Shown one piece after another: positions 27,623-35,839 of a stretch of 64,000 bases of DNA. The DNA comes from Streptomyces sp. GESEQ-4. GTDB taxonomy: Bacteria; Actinomycetota; Actinomycetes; Streptomycetales; Streptomycetaceae. Within the stretch, counting starts at the first letter, position 1, and every line of letters begins with the position of its first letter. The stretch spans positions 237,705 through 301,704 of the forward strand of contig NZ_JAFFSU010000011.1 in assembly GCF_017948455.1 (NCBI RefSeq), read 5' to 3'. The position numbers and the translations under genes are program-made. The notes beneath the pieces were generated by a model that was not told the origin of the DNA, searched no databases, and saw only the letters and a list, made by a program, of their open reading frames with translations.

Positions 27623-27657
27623 TCTCCTTAAGGCACGAGGTCTCCTTAAGGCACGAG
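27623..27657. repeat. Tandem 18-base repeat at the DUF6227 gene end
   Basis: TCTCCTTAAGGCACGAG occurs at 27623-27639 and 27641-27657, separated by one G. It starts immediately after the TAG stop. Probably slippage; each copy contains the palindrome CCTTAAGG. Confidence 0.8.
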
Positions 27658-27662
27658 CGGAA

Positions 27663-27708
27663 ATGCGGTCGGCCGCGAGCCTCCGGAGAGGACCGCGGCC
27701 GACCGCAT
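27663..27708. terminator. Bidirectional terminator between DUF6227 gene and fruA
   Basis: ATGCGGTCGGCCGCG at 27663-27677 and its exact reverse complement at 27694-27708 form a 15-pair stem with a 16-base loop. It lies between convergent genes and is flanked by AAA on the left side, which gives a short U run for the minus-strand transcript. Confidence 0.85.
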
Positions 27709-27745
27709 CCGCCATGTGCGCCGCTGACCCGCCGCTACACCACCG

Positions 27746-29863
27746 TCACGCCGCCACCGGCTGCTTCGCCTCCGCCGGTGCCGTGGGCGAGCCCGCTGTC
27801 TCGGCGGTCACCGTGCCCGGGGCCGTCTTGCGCAGGCCCTTGAGGATGATCACCAGGCCGGTCGTGACACCCACACCCGCGGCGATGGCGACCAGGAAGA
27901 GGAACGGGTTGCCGATCAGCGGGACCACGAAGACGCCGCCGTGCGGGGCACGCAGCGTGGCGTCGAAGGCCATCGACAGGGCGCCGGTTACGGCGCCGCC
28001 CGCCATCGACGCCGGGATCACGCGCAGCGGGTCGGCCGCGGCGAACGGGATCGCGCCCTCGGAGATGAAGGAGGCGCCGAGGACCCAGGCGGCCTTGCCG
28101 TTCTCGCGCTCGGTCGGGGTGAAGAGCTTCGCGCGCACGGTCGTCGCCAGCGCCATGGCCAGCGGCGGAACCATACCGGCCGCCATCACGGCCGCCATGA
28201 TCTTCATCGCGGAGTCGCTGGGGCTCGCGACCGCGATGCCGGCCGTGGCGAAGGTGTACGCGACCTTGTTGACGGGGCCGCCGAGGTCGAAGCACATCAT
28301 CAGGCCGAGCAGGGCGCCGAGCAGGATGGCGTTGGCGCCGGAGAGCCCGTTCAGCCAGTCGGTCATGCCCTTCTGGGCCTCGGCGATGGGCTTGCCGATC
28401 ACCACGAACATCAGGAAGCCGACGATCGCCGAGGAGATCAGCGGGATCACCACGACCGGCATGATGCCGCGCACCGCCGCGGGGATCTTGACCCTCTGGA
28501 TGGCCATCACCACGCCACCGGCGATCAGACCGGCGGCCAGACCACCGAGGAAGCCCGCGTTGATGGTGAGGGAGATCGCACCGCCGACGAAGCCGGGCAC
28601 CAGGCCCGGCCGGTCGGCCATGCCGTAGGCGATGTAGCCGGCCAGGACCGGGACGAGGAACTGGAAGGCCACGCCGCCGATCTGGAAGAGCAGCGCGCCC
28701 CAGCTGTCGACCTGGCCCCAGTCGAAGTGCTCCATGACCGACGGCGCCTTGTTGACCTCCCAGCCGCCGATCGCGAAGCCGAGGGCGATCAGCAGACCGC
28801 CGGCGGCGACGAACGGGACCATGTAACTCACGCCGGACATCAGCCACTTGCGCAGCTTGGTGCCGTAGCCCTCGCCGGAGTCACCGGCGCGGTCCACCGG
28901 CGTGCCCGCGCCGGAGGACGCCCCCGCGGTCTTCTCACCCCGCGCCGCCTTCCCGCGCACCTCGGTGATCAGCTCGCCGGGCCGGTTGATGCCCGCCTTC
29001 ACGCCGACGTCGACGGTCGGCTTGCCGGCGAAGCGGTCCTTCTCCCGTACGGGTACGTCGTGGGCGAAGATCACGCCGTCCGCCGCCGCGATGACCGCCG
29101 GGTCGAGCCGGGTGAAGCCGGCCGAGCCCTGCGGCTCGACGACGACCTCGACGCCTGCCTCGCGGCCCGCGTTCTCGAGCGACTCGGCCGCCATGTAGGT
29201 GTGCGCGATGCCGGTGGGGCAGGAGGTGACGGCGACGATACGGAAGGGGCGCTCGCCGGAGTCGGACGACGTGCCCGGCTCCGTGCTGACCGCTGCGGCG
29301 CCGACGGAGGCCGCCCCCGGCGCCGCAGCGGTGTCTTCAGAGGCGCTCTCAGCGCCTTGCGCGCCCTGCGCACCCCGCACGCCCTCGGACGCGCCCTCCG
29401 CACCGCTCGCCGCCGCCGGCACCTCGTCCCCGCGGATCAGCGCCGCCGCGGACACCGCGTCGCCCACCGACCGCAGCGCGTCCGTGAACTCGGTGTTCAT
29501 CAGCTGCCGGGCCAGTGACGACAGGATCGTCAGGTGGGCGTCGTCGGCGCCGGCCGGCGCGGCGATCAGGAAGATCAGGTCGGCCGGGCCGTCCGCCGCA
29601 CCGAAGTCGATGCCGTCGGCGCTGCGCCCGAAGGCGAGCGTCGGCTCGGTGACGTGCTCGCTGCGGCAGTGCGGGATGCCGATGCCGCCGTCGAGGCCGG
29701 TCGGCATCTGGGCCTCGCGGGCGGCCACGTCGGCGAGGAAGCCCTCGAGGTCGGTCACCCGGCCCTGGGCGACCATGCGCTCGGCGAGGGCTCGGGCCGC
29801 CGCTTCCTTGGTGTCGGCGGACAGGTCGAGATCGACCAGGTCCGCGGTGATCATGTCGCTCAT
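27746..29863 (-). CDS. fruA: Fructose PTS permease, fused IIA-IIB-IIC
   Basis: A 705-residue fructose-specific phosphotransferase permease. IIA occupies residues 1-145 with phospho-His65 in GIGIPHCRSEH; a Ala/Ser/Glu-rich linker (about 150-205) leads to IIB, with phospho-Cys215 in AVTSCPTGIAHTYMAAE; IIC (about 345-690) has some ten helices. It imports fructose as fructose 1-phosphate, the substrate of FruK. ATG at 29863 has AAGGAG six bases upstream. It is the last gene of fruR-fruK-fruA but is separated from fruK by a 346-base gap. Confidence 0.96.
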   Translation of the reverse strand: MSDMITADLVDLDLSADTKEAAARALAERMVAQGRVTDLEGFLADVAAREAQMPTGLDGGIGIPHCRSEHVTEPTLAFGRSADGIDFGAADGPADLIFLIAAPAGADDAHLTILSSLARQLMNTEFTDALRSVGDAVSAAALIRGDEVPAAASGAEGASEGVRGAQGAQGAESASEDTAAAPGAASVGAAAVSTEPGTSSDSGERPFRIVAVTSCPTGIAHTYMAAESLENAGREAGVEVVVEPQGSAGFTRLDPAVIAAADGVIFAHDVPVREKDRFAGKPTVDVGVKAGINRPGELITEVRGKAARGEKTAGASSGAGTPVDRAGDSGEGYGTKLRKWLMSGVSYMVPFVAAGGLLIALGFAIGGWEVNKAPSVMEHFDWGQVDSWGALLFQIGGVAFQFLVPVLAGYIAYGMADRPGLVPGFVGGAISLTINAGFLGGLAAGLIAGGVVMAIQRVKIPAAVRGIMPVVVIPLISSAIVGFLMFVVIGKPIAEAQKGMTDWLNGLSGANAILLGALLGLMMCFDLGGPVNKVAYTFATAGIAVASPSDSAMKIMAAVMAAGMVPPLAMALATTVRAKLFTPTERENGKAAWVLGASFISEGAIPFAAADPLRVIPASMAGGAVTGALSMAFDATLRAPHGGVFVVPLIGNPFLFLVAIAAGVGVTTGLVIILKGLRKTAPGTVTAETAGSPTAPAEAKQPVAA

Positions 29864-29950
29864 CGCGGGCTCCTTCGCACGCGTATCGCCCGGGGACTGC
29901 GGTGGGCGCTTCTGGGGACGGGGGTGCTGTGGGGGGCTTCGGGGGGTGCG

Positions 29951-29977
29951 GAGGCGGGGCCGGGGAAACCCCGCCTC
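29951..29977 (-). terminator. Intercistronic hairpin proximal to fruA
   Basis: GAGGCGGGG at 29951-29959 pairs perfectly with CCCCGCCTC at 29969-29977 around a nine-base loop. It lies about 90 bases upstream of the fruA start and five bases from a second hairpin. It may be an attenuator or transcript-stabilising element that sets fruA expression relative to fruK. Confidence 0.6.
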
Positions 29978-29981
29978 CGCC

Positions 29982-30015
29982 GGTCGGCAGGGCGGCTCAG
30001 GATGCCCTGCCGACC
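29982..30015 (-). terminator. Intercistronic hairpin distal to fruA
   Basis: GGTCGGCAGGGC at 29982-29993 and GCCCTGCCGACC at 30004-30015 form a perfect 12-pair stem with a ten-base loop between fruK and fruA. No T tract follows. Confidence 0.65.
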
Positions 30016-30209
30016 GTCGGCCGCGGCGAGTAACGGGGTGCTTCGCCGCTTCAAGGCCGGTCCATGGGGTGTCGCCGATGACGCCAAGGTCGTAGCCCCA
30101 GCCGATGCCACAGCCGTAGCCGTAGCTCCAGCCGTAGCCATAGCCGCCATCGTCATCAAAGTCACCAATGCCGCAAAAGCCGTGACCGGTATGAAAGACA
30201 TCACATCGG

Positions 30210-31157
30210 TCATGACACCGGCTCCTTCAGTACGCGGTCCACCGGTACGTCGGCCGTGACCGTCACCGCGGCCGGGTCCAGGTCGCCCGGTGTCGGCATC
30301 ACGCTGCCGGGCAGCTGCACGGCGGCGGCACCGTGTGCGACGGCGGAGGCGAGGGCCTCCGGGCCGCTGCCGCCGGCGATCAGGAACCCGGCGAGCGAGG
30401 AGTCGCCGGCGCCCACGTTGGAGCGCACGGCGTCCACGTGCGCGCTGCCGAACCAGGCGCCCGCGCCGTCCACGAGCAGTTGCCCGTCCGCGCCCAGGCT
30501 CGCCAGCACGGCCCGCGCACCCATCTCGCGCAACTCCTCGGCCGCCTTCACCGCGTCGCCCACCGTCGCCAGCGGGCGTCCGACGGCCTCCGCGAGTTCC
30601 TCGGCGTTCGGCTTCACGACGTCGGGCCGCTCACGCAGCGCCTCCAGCAACGCGGGCCCGGAGGTGTCCAGCGCGATCCGTGCGCCCACGGCGTGCGCCC
30701 GCGCGACCAACTCGGCGTACCACGACGGCGCGAGCCCTCGCGGCAGGCTCCCGCAGCACGCGATCCACGCGGCGTCCTGCGACTGCCTGCGCACCGTCTC
30801 GAAGAGCAGCTCCTGCTCCTCGGCCGACAGTTCCGGACCCGGTGCGTTGATCTTCGTGAGCACCCCGTCCGACTCCGCGAGCGCGATGTTCGAGCGGGTG
30901 TGCCCGGCAACCGGGACCGGCGCGACCTCGATACCCTGCGCGTCCAGCAGATCCGCCACGAGCGCGCCCGGCGCACCACCCAGGGGCAGCACCGCCACCG
31001 TGCGCTGCCCGGCTGCCGTGACGGCGCGCGAGACGTTCACGCCCTTGCCGCCGGGGTCCATGCGCTCGCCGGTGGCGCGGATGACCTCGCCGCGCTCCAG
31101 CGAGGGGACCTCGTAGGTGCGGTCGAGGGACGGGTTGGGGGTGACGGTGAGGATCAT
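30210..31157 (-). CDS. fruK: 1-phosphofructokinase
   Basis: A 315-residue PfkB/ribokinase-fold enzyme converting fructose 1-phosphate to fructose 1,6-bisphosphate. It starts with MILTVTPNPSLDRTYEV, has the substrate loop GGKGVNVSRA and the PfkB catalytic motif NVGAGDSSLAGFL with Asp as base. The ATG at 31157 overlaps the fruR stop as ATGA, so they are translationally coupled. Confidence 0.96.
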   Translation of the reverse strand: MILTVTPNPSLDRTYEVPSLERGEVIRATGERMDPGGKGVNVSRAVTAAGQRTVAVLPLGGAPGALVADLLDAQGIEVAPVPVAGHTRSNIALAESDGVLTKINAPGPELSAEEQELLFETVRRQSQDAAWIACCGSLPRGLAPSWYAELVARAHAVGARIALDTSGPALLEALRERPDVVKPNAEELAEAVGRPLATVGDAVKAAEELREMGARAVLASLGADGQLLVDGAGAWFGSAHVDAVRSNVGAGDSSLAGFLIAGGSGPEALASAVAHGAAAVQLPGSVMPTPGDLDPAAVTVTADVPVDRVLKEPVS

Positions 31158-31915
31158 GCGCGCACTACTTCCGTGCCGCCGCGCTCGATCGCGGTGGCGT
31201 CTTCGGGGCTCAGCCCGCTGTCGGTGATCAGCAGGTCCACGTCACTCAGGTCGCCGAACCGGGCGAAGTGCTCCTGGCCGTGCTTGGAGGAGTCGGCGAG
31301 CAGCACCACGCGGCGGGCGGCGGCGAGGGCCGCGCGCTTGACCGCGGCCTCGGCGAGGTCGGGGGTGGTCAGACCGTGGTCGGCGGAGAAGCCGTTGGCC
31401 GCCACGAAGAGGACGTCCGCCCGGATCTCGCCGTACGCGCGCAGCGCCCAGGCGTCCACGGCGGCGCGCGTACGGTGCCGTACTCGCCCCCCGACGAGAT
31501 GGAGCTGCATGCCCGGGTGATCGGCGAGGCGTGCCGCGATCGGCAGGCTGTGCGTGACGACGGTGAGGGACGCCTCCAGCGGGATGGCCGCGGCGAGCCG
31601 CGCCACCGTCGTACCGGCGTCGAGGATCATCGTGCCCTCGGTCGGCAGCTCGGCGAGGGCCGCCTTGGCGATGTTGTCCTTCTCGTCGGCCGCGGTGGTC
31701 TCGCGCTCGGCGAGGTCCGGCTCGAAGTCGAGGCGTCCGGCCGGGATGGCCCCGCCGTGCACCCGGCGGACCAGGCCGGCGCGGTCGAGGGCCTTCAGAT
31801 CGCGCCGGATCGTCTCCGCCGTGACCTGGAACTCCTCGGCCAGCGACACCACGTCCACGCGCCCGCCGTCACGGGCGAGGCGGAGGATCTCCTGCTGCCG
31901 CTCCGGTGCGTACAT
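31154..31915 (-). CDS. fruR: DeoR-family repressor of the fructose operon
   Basis: A 253-residue regulator. The N-terminal DeoR HTH is seen as RQQEILRLARDGGRVDVVSL with TAETIRRDLKALDRAGLVRRVHGGA; the C-terminal DeoRC sugar-phosphate-sensing domain contains ILDAGTTVARLAAAI and LFVAANGFSADHGLTTPD. First gene of fruR-fruK-fruA; expected to release its operator when fructose 1-phosphate appears. ATG at 31915. Confidence 0.93.
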   Translation of the reverse strand: MYAPERQQEILRLARDGGRVDVVSLAEEFQVTAETIRRDLKALDRAGLVRRVHGGAIPAGRLDFEPDLAERETTAADEKDNIAKAALAELPTEGTMILDAGTTVARLAAAIPLEASLTVVTHSLPIAARLADHPGMQLHLVGGRVRHRTRAAVDAWALRAYGEIRADVLFVAANGFSADHGLTTPDLAEAAVKRAALAAARRVVLLADSSKHGQEHFARFGDLSDVDLLITDSGLSPEDATAIERGGTEVVRA

Positions 31916-32064
31916 GCCCGTTCACCTCCGACTCATGCCCGAACTTGTGGTTTCAGTCGGGAGGCTACGCCCGGATTTCCGGAAAGTAAACAGGGTCGGA
32001 CGTCATCCGGGCATGAACGGACTTCCGGGCGTCACCTCCACACTCCGGCCATGGCAAAAGGGCC

Positions 32065-32084
32065 CGGTGTCACCATCGACACCG
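32065..32084 (-). terminator. Terminator of the DHA2 exporter gene
   Basis: On the minus strand CGGTGTC-GATGGT-GACACCG forms a seven-pair stem and is followed by a CCCTTTTG run. It lies 30 bases downstream of the exporter stop at 32114. Confidence 0.7.
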
Positions 32085-32113
32085 AGCCCCTCCGAGCGGA
32101 CCGGACCTCCCGC

Positions 32114-33628
32114 CTACGGCACCAGCTCAGGCTCCCGCTCCGTCACCCGCACCTCGGCCTCCGCCCCCTCCACATGCTGAGCCGGCCGCTTCGGCAGCGC
32201 GAACATCAGCAGGAAGATCGCGCCCATCACCAGGGCCACCCACCCCAGCGCGTACTGGAAGGCGTCCACGAACGCCGGGCCCACCTCGGCCGGCGCCAGC
32301 CGCTCGCTGATCCGGCCGAAGAACACGACCGACACCAGCCCGAGCCCCAGCGCGTTCCCCATCTGCATCACGGTGTTGATCAGCCCCGACGCGGAACCGG
32401 CGTGCTCGCGCGGCACCTCCGACAGCACGGCGTCGGTCAGCGGGGCGAAGATCAGGCCCATGCCCGCACCCATCACGATCAGGGGCAGCGCCATCTGCCA
32501 GGAGGCGATCCCGAGGCCGTACCGCTCGGACTCCCACAGGTAGAGCAGGACACCGGCCGCCATCGTCAGCGCGCCCGCCTGCAGCACCTTGCGCCCGAAG
32601 CGCGGGACGAGCTTCTGCACCGACATCCCGGCCGCCACGGACACCGCGATGGAGAACGGCACGCCCGTCAGCCCCGCCCGCAGCGGGCTCCAGCCCAGCC
32701 CGGTCTGCATGTACAGCGTCCACACCAGGAAGAAGACACCGAGCCCGATCCCGAACACCGTCTGCACCGCGATACCAGCCGCGAAGCTCTTCACCTTGAA
32801 CAACGACAGCTCGACCAGGGGGGAGCCGTCCCGCGCGGCCTTCCGCTTCTCGTACGCCACCAGCGCCGCGAACACGACGAGCGCGCCCGCCATCGACACG
32901 TACCCCCACAGCGGCCAGCCCAGCTCACGGCCGCGGGTCAGCGGGTAGAGCAGCATCAGCAGACCCAGCGTCACCAGGCCGACGCCGACGAGGTCGAGCT
33001 TCAGCGCCCGCGGTGCCCTGGACTCGGTGATGAAGCGGCTGCCGAGGATCAGACCGACGATGCCGACCGGCAGGTTGATCAGGAAGATGGGCCGCCATTC
33101 GAGCCCGAACAGGTTCCACTCGGTCAGCAGCGCACCCAGCAGCGGACCGGAGACAGCACCCAGACCCACGATCGCGCCGAACAGCCCGAACACCTTGCCC
33201 CGCTCGTGCGCCGGGAACGTCGCGTGCACGATCGACAGCACCTGCGGCACCATCAGCGCCGCCATCGCGCCCTGCAGGATCCGCGCGGCGACCAGCATCT
33301 CCGCGTTCGCCGCGAAGCCGCACAGCGCCGACGCGAGCGTGAAGCCGCCGATGCCGACGAGGAACACCCGCTTGCGGCCGTGAATGTCGCCGAGCCGTCC
33401 GCCGGTGATCAGGCCCGCGGCGAAGGCGAGCGCGTAACCGGCCGTTATCCACTGGATCTGGCTCCAGGAGGCGCCGGCTTCCTGCCGGATCGACGGGATG
33501 GCGATGTTGACGATCGTGACGTCGACGAGGTCCATGAAGGCCGCGGTCATCACGATCGCGAGCGCGAACCAACGGCGACGGTCTGCCGGAGCGGCCGGCC
33601 CGTGCGGTGAGGTCTCGGTGGAAGTCAT
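32114..33628 (-). CDS. DHA2-family MFS drug exporter
   Basis: A 504-residue EmrB/QacA-like transporter with 14 predicted helices. Motif D1 appears as FMDLVDVTIVNIAIPSI, motif A as GGRLGDIHGRKRVFLVG, and the antiporter motif C as GAIVGLGAVSGPLLGALL. It should export a cationic or lipophilic compound using the proton gradient. Divergent from a WYL regulator across 62 bases that contain several CTAGG-type half sites, so that regulator probably controls it. ATG at 33628. Confidence 0.92.
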   Translation of the reverse strand: MTSTETSPHGPAAPADRRRWFALAIVMTAAFMDLVDVTIVNIAIPSIRQEAGASWSQIQWITAGYALAFAAGLITGGRLGDIHGRKRVFLVGIGGFTLASALCGFAANAEMLVAARILQGAMAALMVPQVLSIVHATFPAHERGKVFGLFGAIVGLGAVSGPLLGALLTEWNLFGLEWRPIFLINLPVGIVGLILGSRFITESRAPRALKLDLVGVGLVTLGLLMLLYPLTRGRELGWPLWGYVSMAGALVVFAALVAYEKRKAARDGSPLVELSLFKVKSFAAGIAVQTVFGIGLGVFFLVWTLYMQTGLGWSPLRAGLTGVPFSIAVSVAAGMSVQKLVPRFGRKVLQAGALTMAAGVLLYLWESERYGLGIASWQMALPLIVMGAGMGLIFAPLTDAVLSEVPREHAGSASGLINTVMQMGNALGLGLVSVVFFGRISERLAPAEVGPAFVDAFQYALGWVALVMGAIFLLMFALPKRPAQHVEGAEAEVRVTEREPELVP

Positions 33629-33635
33629 GTCCTCA

Positions 33636-33669
33636 ACCTAGAAGTGCACTAGGTCAGATCATGTCCTAG
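33636..33669. promoter_or_regulatory. CCTAG/CTAGG operator array between exporter and WYL regulator
   Basis: ACCTAG-N7-CTAGGT (33636-33654) is a perfect inverted repeat; a further CCTAG at 33665-33669 forms a second inverted pair with the CTAGG at 33649-33653. The three half sites lie between two divergent starts, the position of an operator for the WYL protein. Confidence 0.65.
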
Positions 33670-33690
33670 TTCTGCGGCATCCTCGAACTC

Positions 33691-34656
33691 ATGACGACAG
33701 ACACCCCGGCCCGGCTCCTCCAGCTGCTCTCCCTGCTCCAGACGCCCCGCGAATGGCCCGGCGGTGAGCTCGCCGACCGGCTCGGCGTCTCCCGCCGCAC
33801 GGTCCGCAGGGATGTCGACCGGCTGCGCGAACTGGGCTATCCGGTACAGGCGACCATGGGCGCCGACGGCGGCTACCGGCTGGTCGCGGGCAAGGCGATG
33901 CCGCCGCTCGTCCTCGACGACGAGGAGGCGGTGGCGATCGCGGTCGGACTGCGGGCCGGCGCGGGGCACGCACTGGAAGGGGTCGACGAGGCCTCTGTAC
34001 GGGCCCTGGCCAAGCTGGAGCAGGTGCTGCCGTCCCGGCTACGGCACCGCGTCTCCACGCTCCAGGCCGCGACCACACCGCTGACCAGCGGAGACGGGGC
34101 GAGCATCGCGCCCGAGACGCTCACCGTGATGGCGTCGACCGTGGCCGGGCGGGAGCGACTGCGCTTCGCCTACCGCGCGAAGGACGGCACCGAGTCGCGA
34201 CGGCTGACCGAGCCGTACCGGCTGGTGTCGACGGGACGCCGCTGGTACCTCGTCGCCTACGACCTCGATCGCGCCGACTGGCGTACGTTCCGCGTCGACC
34301 GCGTGAGCGAGCCCTTCGCCACCGGCACGCGGTTCGCTCCGCGGGAGCTGCCGACGGGGAGCGCGGCGGAGTATCTGCGGCAGTCGATCCGGGGGCAGCA
34401 GGACACCTACGCGTTCACGGTCACGTTCGCCTCCTCGGCGGAGGCGGTGGGCCCACGACTGCCGGCCTGGCTCGGGGCACCCGAACCGCTGAGCACGGAC
34501 CGGTGCCGGCTGCGGGCGACCACGAGCGATCCGGTGGAGTGGCTGGCGGTACGGCTAGCGATGCTCGGAGTGGACTTCACGGTGCAGGCACCCACGGAAC
34601 TCGTGGAGTGCGTACGGGAATTGGGCGGGCGGCTGAGCCGAGCGGGCGGGGACTGA
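33691..34656 (+). CDS. WYL-domain transcriptional regulator
   Basis: A 321-residue regulator. Residues 1-60 are a DeoR-like winged HTH (ARLLQLLSLLQTPREWPG, SRRTVRRDVDRLRELGYP); the WYL domain follows at about 140-210 with LRFAYRAKDG and the defining GRRWYLVAYDLDRADWRTFRVDR; a WCX-type C-terminal extension ends the protein. Many WYL proteins sense nucleotides or oligonucleotides; others control drug exporters as likely here. ATG at 33691, 37 bases after its own leftward partner's promoter region. Confidence 0.92.
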   Translation: MTTDTPARLLQLLSLLQTPREWPGGELADRLGVSRRTVRRDVDRLRELGYPVQATMGADGGYRLVAGKAMPPLVLDDEEAVAIAVGLRAGAGHALEGVDEASVRALAKLEQVLPSRLRHRVSTLQAATTPLTSGDGASIAPETLTVMASTVAGRERLRFAYRAKDGTESRRLTEPYRLVSTGRRWYLVAYDLDRADWRTFRVDRVSEPFATGTRFAPRELPTGSAAEYLRQSIRGQQDTYAFTVTFASSAEAVGPRLPAWLGAPEPLSTDRCRLRATTSDPVEWLAVRLAMLGVDFTVQAPTELVECVRELGGRLSRAGGD

Positions 34657-34657
34657 A

Positions 34658-34746
34658 GCGCCCCGAAGGGGCGCGGGGCTGTATTGGATTTGCGGCTACC
34701 GCCGCGTGGGCGCGACCAGCCACAACACACCCGCAGACGAACGACG
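34658..34746. repeat. Dispersed Streptomyces-type intergenic repeat, copy 1
   Basis: Starts directly after the WYL stop with the hairpin GCGCCCC-GAA-GGGGCGC, continues with CGGGG and, after an extra 30 bases absent from copy 2, CGCGACCAGCCACAAC (34711-34726) and CCGCAGACGA. Copy 2 is at 43095-43154. Both lie at gene 3' ends. The hairpin can terminate transcription; the rest of the element has no known role. Confidence 0.8.
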
Positions 34747-34748
34747 GC

Positions 34749-35453
34749 CTACCCCTCGCTCCAAAAACGCCGCACCGCCTCCAAGTTCCGCAACGCCAAC
34801 GCGGCCGGCCCCTCCGGCCCCGTCGCTGGCGCCTCCCCCGATGCCCAGGTCTCGACCGCCACGCGCACCGCGGCGTCGGCGACGGCAGCGGCGTAACGGA
34901 GTTCGGGGGACATCACAGAGCCTTCGGCAACGTTGTCGTCGCCAACCCCACCCCACCCACCCCGCTCCCCCAACACCACAGCCAGCGACGCCTCCGACGC
35001 CAGACACACCTCGCCCCACACCTTCCGCAGCGCGGGGCTGGTCATGGCCAGGCGGACCAGCGTGCGCACCCACTCCCAGGACGCCGCGGAGACCGCCGTA
35101 CCCGGCGTCAGGGTGTGCCGTACGGCGTGTTCCAGGGCCTCGGGGAGCGGCAGTTCGGGGGGAGCCTCCCGCACCGCCTCGGCCCAGCGCTGGGCGCCCA
35201 TGATGTAGAGCGGGGCGACGGCCTCTTCCTTGGTCGCGAAGTAGCGATAGAAGGTGCGGGGAGCGATGCCCGCGGCCTGGGCGATGTCCTCGGCGCGGGT
35301 GGCCCGCAGGCCCTGGGTGACGAAGAGACGGGCCGCCGCCCTGGCGATCTCCATCCGGGTCTCGGCCTTGCGGCGCTCGGTCAGCGACATCGGCGCGGAC
35401 CCGGAGGGCGCCGCGGAGGCGCCCCGGTTCTGTGCGGGGGTGGGACTGCTCAC
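34749..35453 (-). CDS. TetR-family transcriptional regulator
   Basis: A 234-residue regulator. The HTH region starts at RRKAETRMEIARAAARLFV and includes TRAEDIAQAAGIAPRTFYRYFATKEE, a canonical TetR signature; the C-terminal domain ends RNLEAVRRFW. GTG at 35453 is preferred over a GTG 27 bases upstream; an internal ATG at 35390 just before the HTH is also possible. Convergent with the WYL gene. No obvious target gene beside it other than itself or hrdD upstream. Confidence 0.85.
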   Translation of the reverse strand: MSSPTPAQNRGASAAPSGSAPMSLTERRKAETRMEIARAAARLFVTQGLRATRAEDIAQAAGIAPRTFYRYFATKEEAVAPLYIMGAQRWAEAVREAPPELPLPEALEHAVRHTLTPGTAVSAASWEWVRTLVRLAMTSPALRKVWGEVCLASEASLAVVLGERGGWGGVGDDNVAEGSVMSPELRYAAAVADAAVRVAVETWASGEAPATGPEGPAALALRNLEAVRRFWSEG

Positions 35454-35839
35454 ACTCGGCAGGCTATGCCCCTGTGACACAATCTGCCATTCGGCGGGCC
35501 ACCCCGTGGTTCAGGTACGGGGTGGCCTGCCCTCCAGCATGCCCTGGCAGGGGGAGGCCGGGGCAGAGCCGGGCCCCGGCGCCCGGGGGGAGGGGCACCG
35601 GAACCCGGCTCGGGGAGAGTCCCGGCGCCGGGGGGAGGGCGTCGGGACTTGGTTCAAAGGGGGTCGCTGGTCTTGTTCCCGCGGCCCCGCGGGTTGAAGC
35701 GGCGTTAAACACGCCATGTTTGCGCGGTCTTTCGCCACCAGCGCACGCGCCTGCCGAGGCCGTACGCCGCCCGGCGCACGCAGCTTCCCACGCGCGCCGG
35801 ACCCGAAACAGTCTCTCCTACAGGTCTCTTACAGGTCTC
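35454..35839. other. Gap between TetR and hrdD genes
   Basis: No gene supported. The left end must hold the TetR promoter. A perfect ten-pair hairpin (GGCCACCCCG at 35497-35506 with CGGGGTGGCC at 35518-35527) and a shorter one (CCCGCGG-CC-CCGCGGG at 35678-35693) lie downstream of hrdD and could end its transcript. The middle (35545-35640) is purine-biased GC-rich sequence. Next to the hrdD stop, ACAGGTCTCTT is repeated twice in tandem. Confidence 0.55.

Larger units (their letters stand above)
29864..30209 (-). other. Gap between fruK and fruA with two hairpins and a Gly/Tyr-rich remnant
   Basis: No convincing gene. On the minus strand, one frame (about 30205 to 30060) reads as an uninterrupted Gly/Tyr/Trp-rich stretch (GGYGYGWSYGYGCGIGWGYD) but has no usable start codon. 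An overlapping frame starting ATGA at the fruK stop gives a 117-residue Ala/Thr/Arg-rich product of unlikely composition. Closer to fruA lie two stable hairpins, listed separately. The gap may hold an RNA element or a decayed small gene. Confidence 0.5.

Noticed and set aside
29860..30213. 117-residue protein starting at the fruK stop
   Set aside because: The ATGA overlap is attractive, but the product is Ala/Thr then Arg/Pro-rich, has poor codon-position bias, and spans two strong hairpins.
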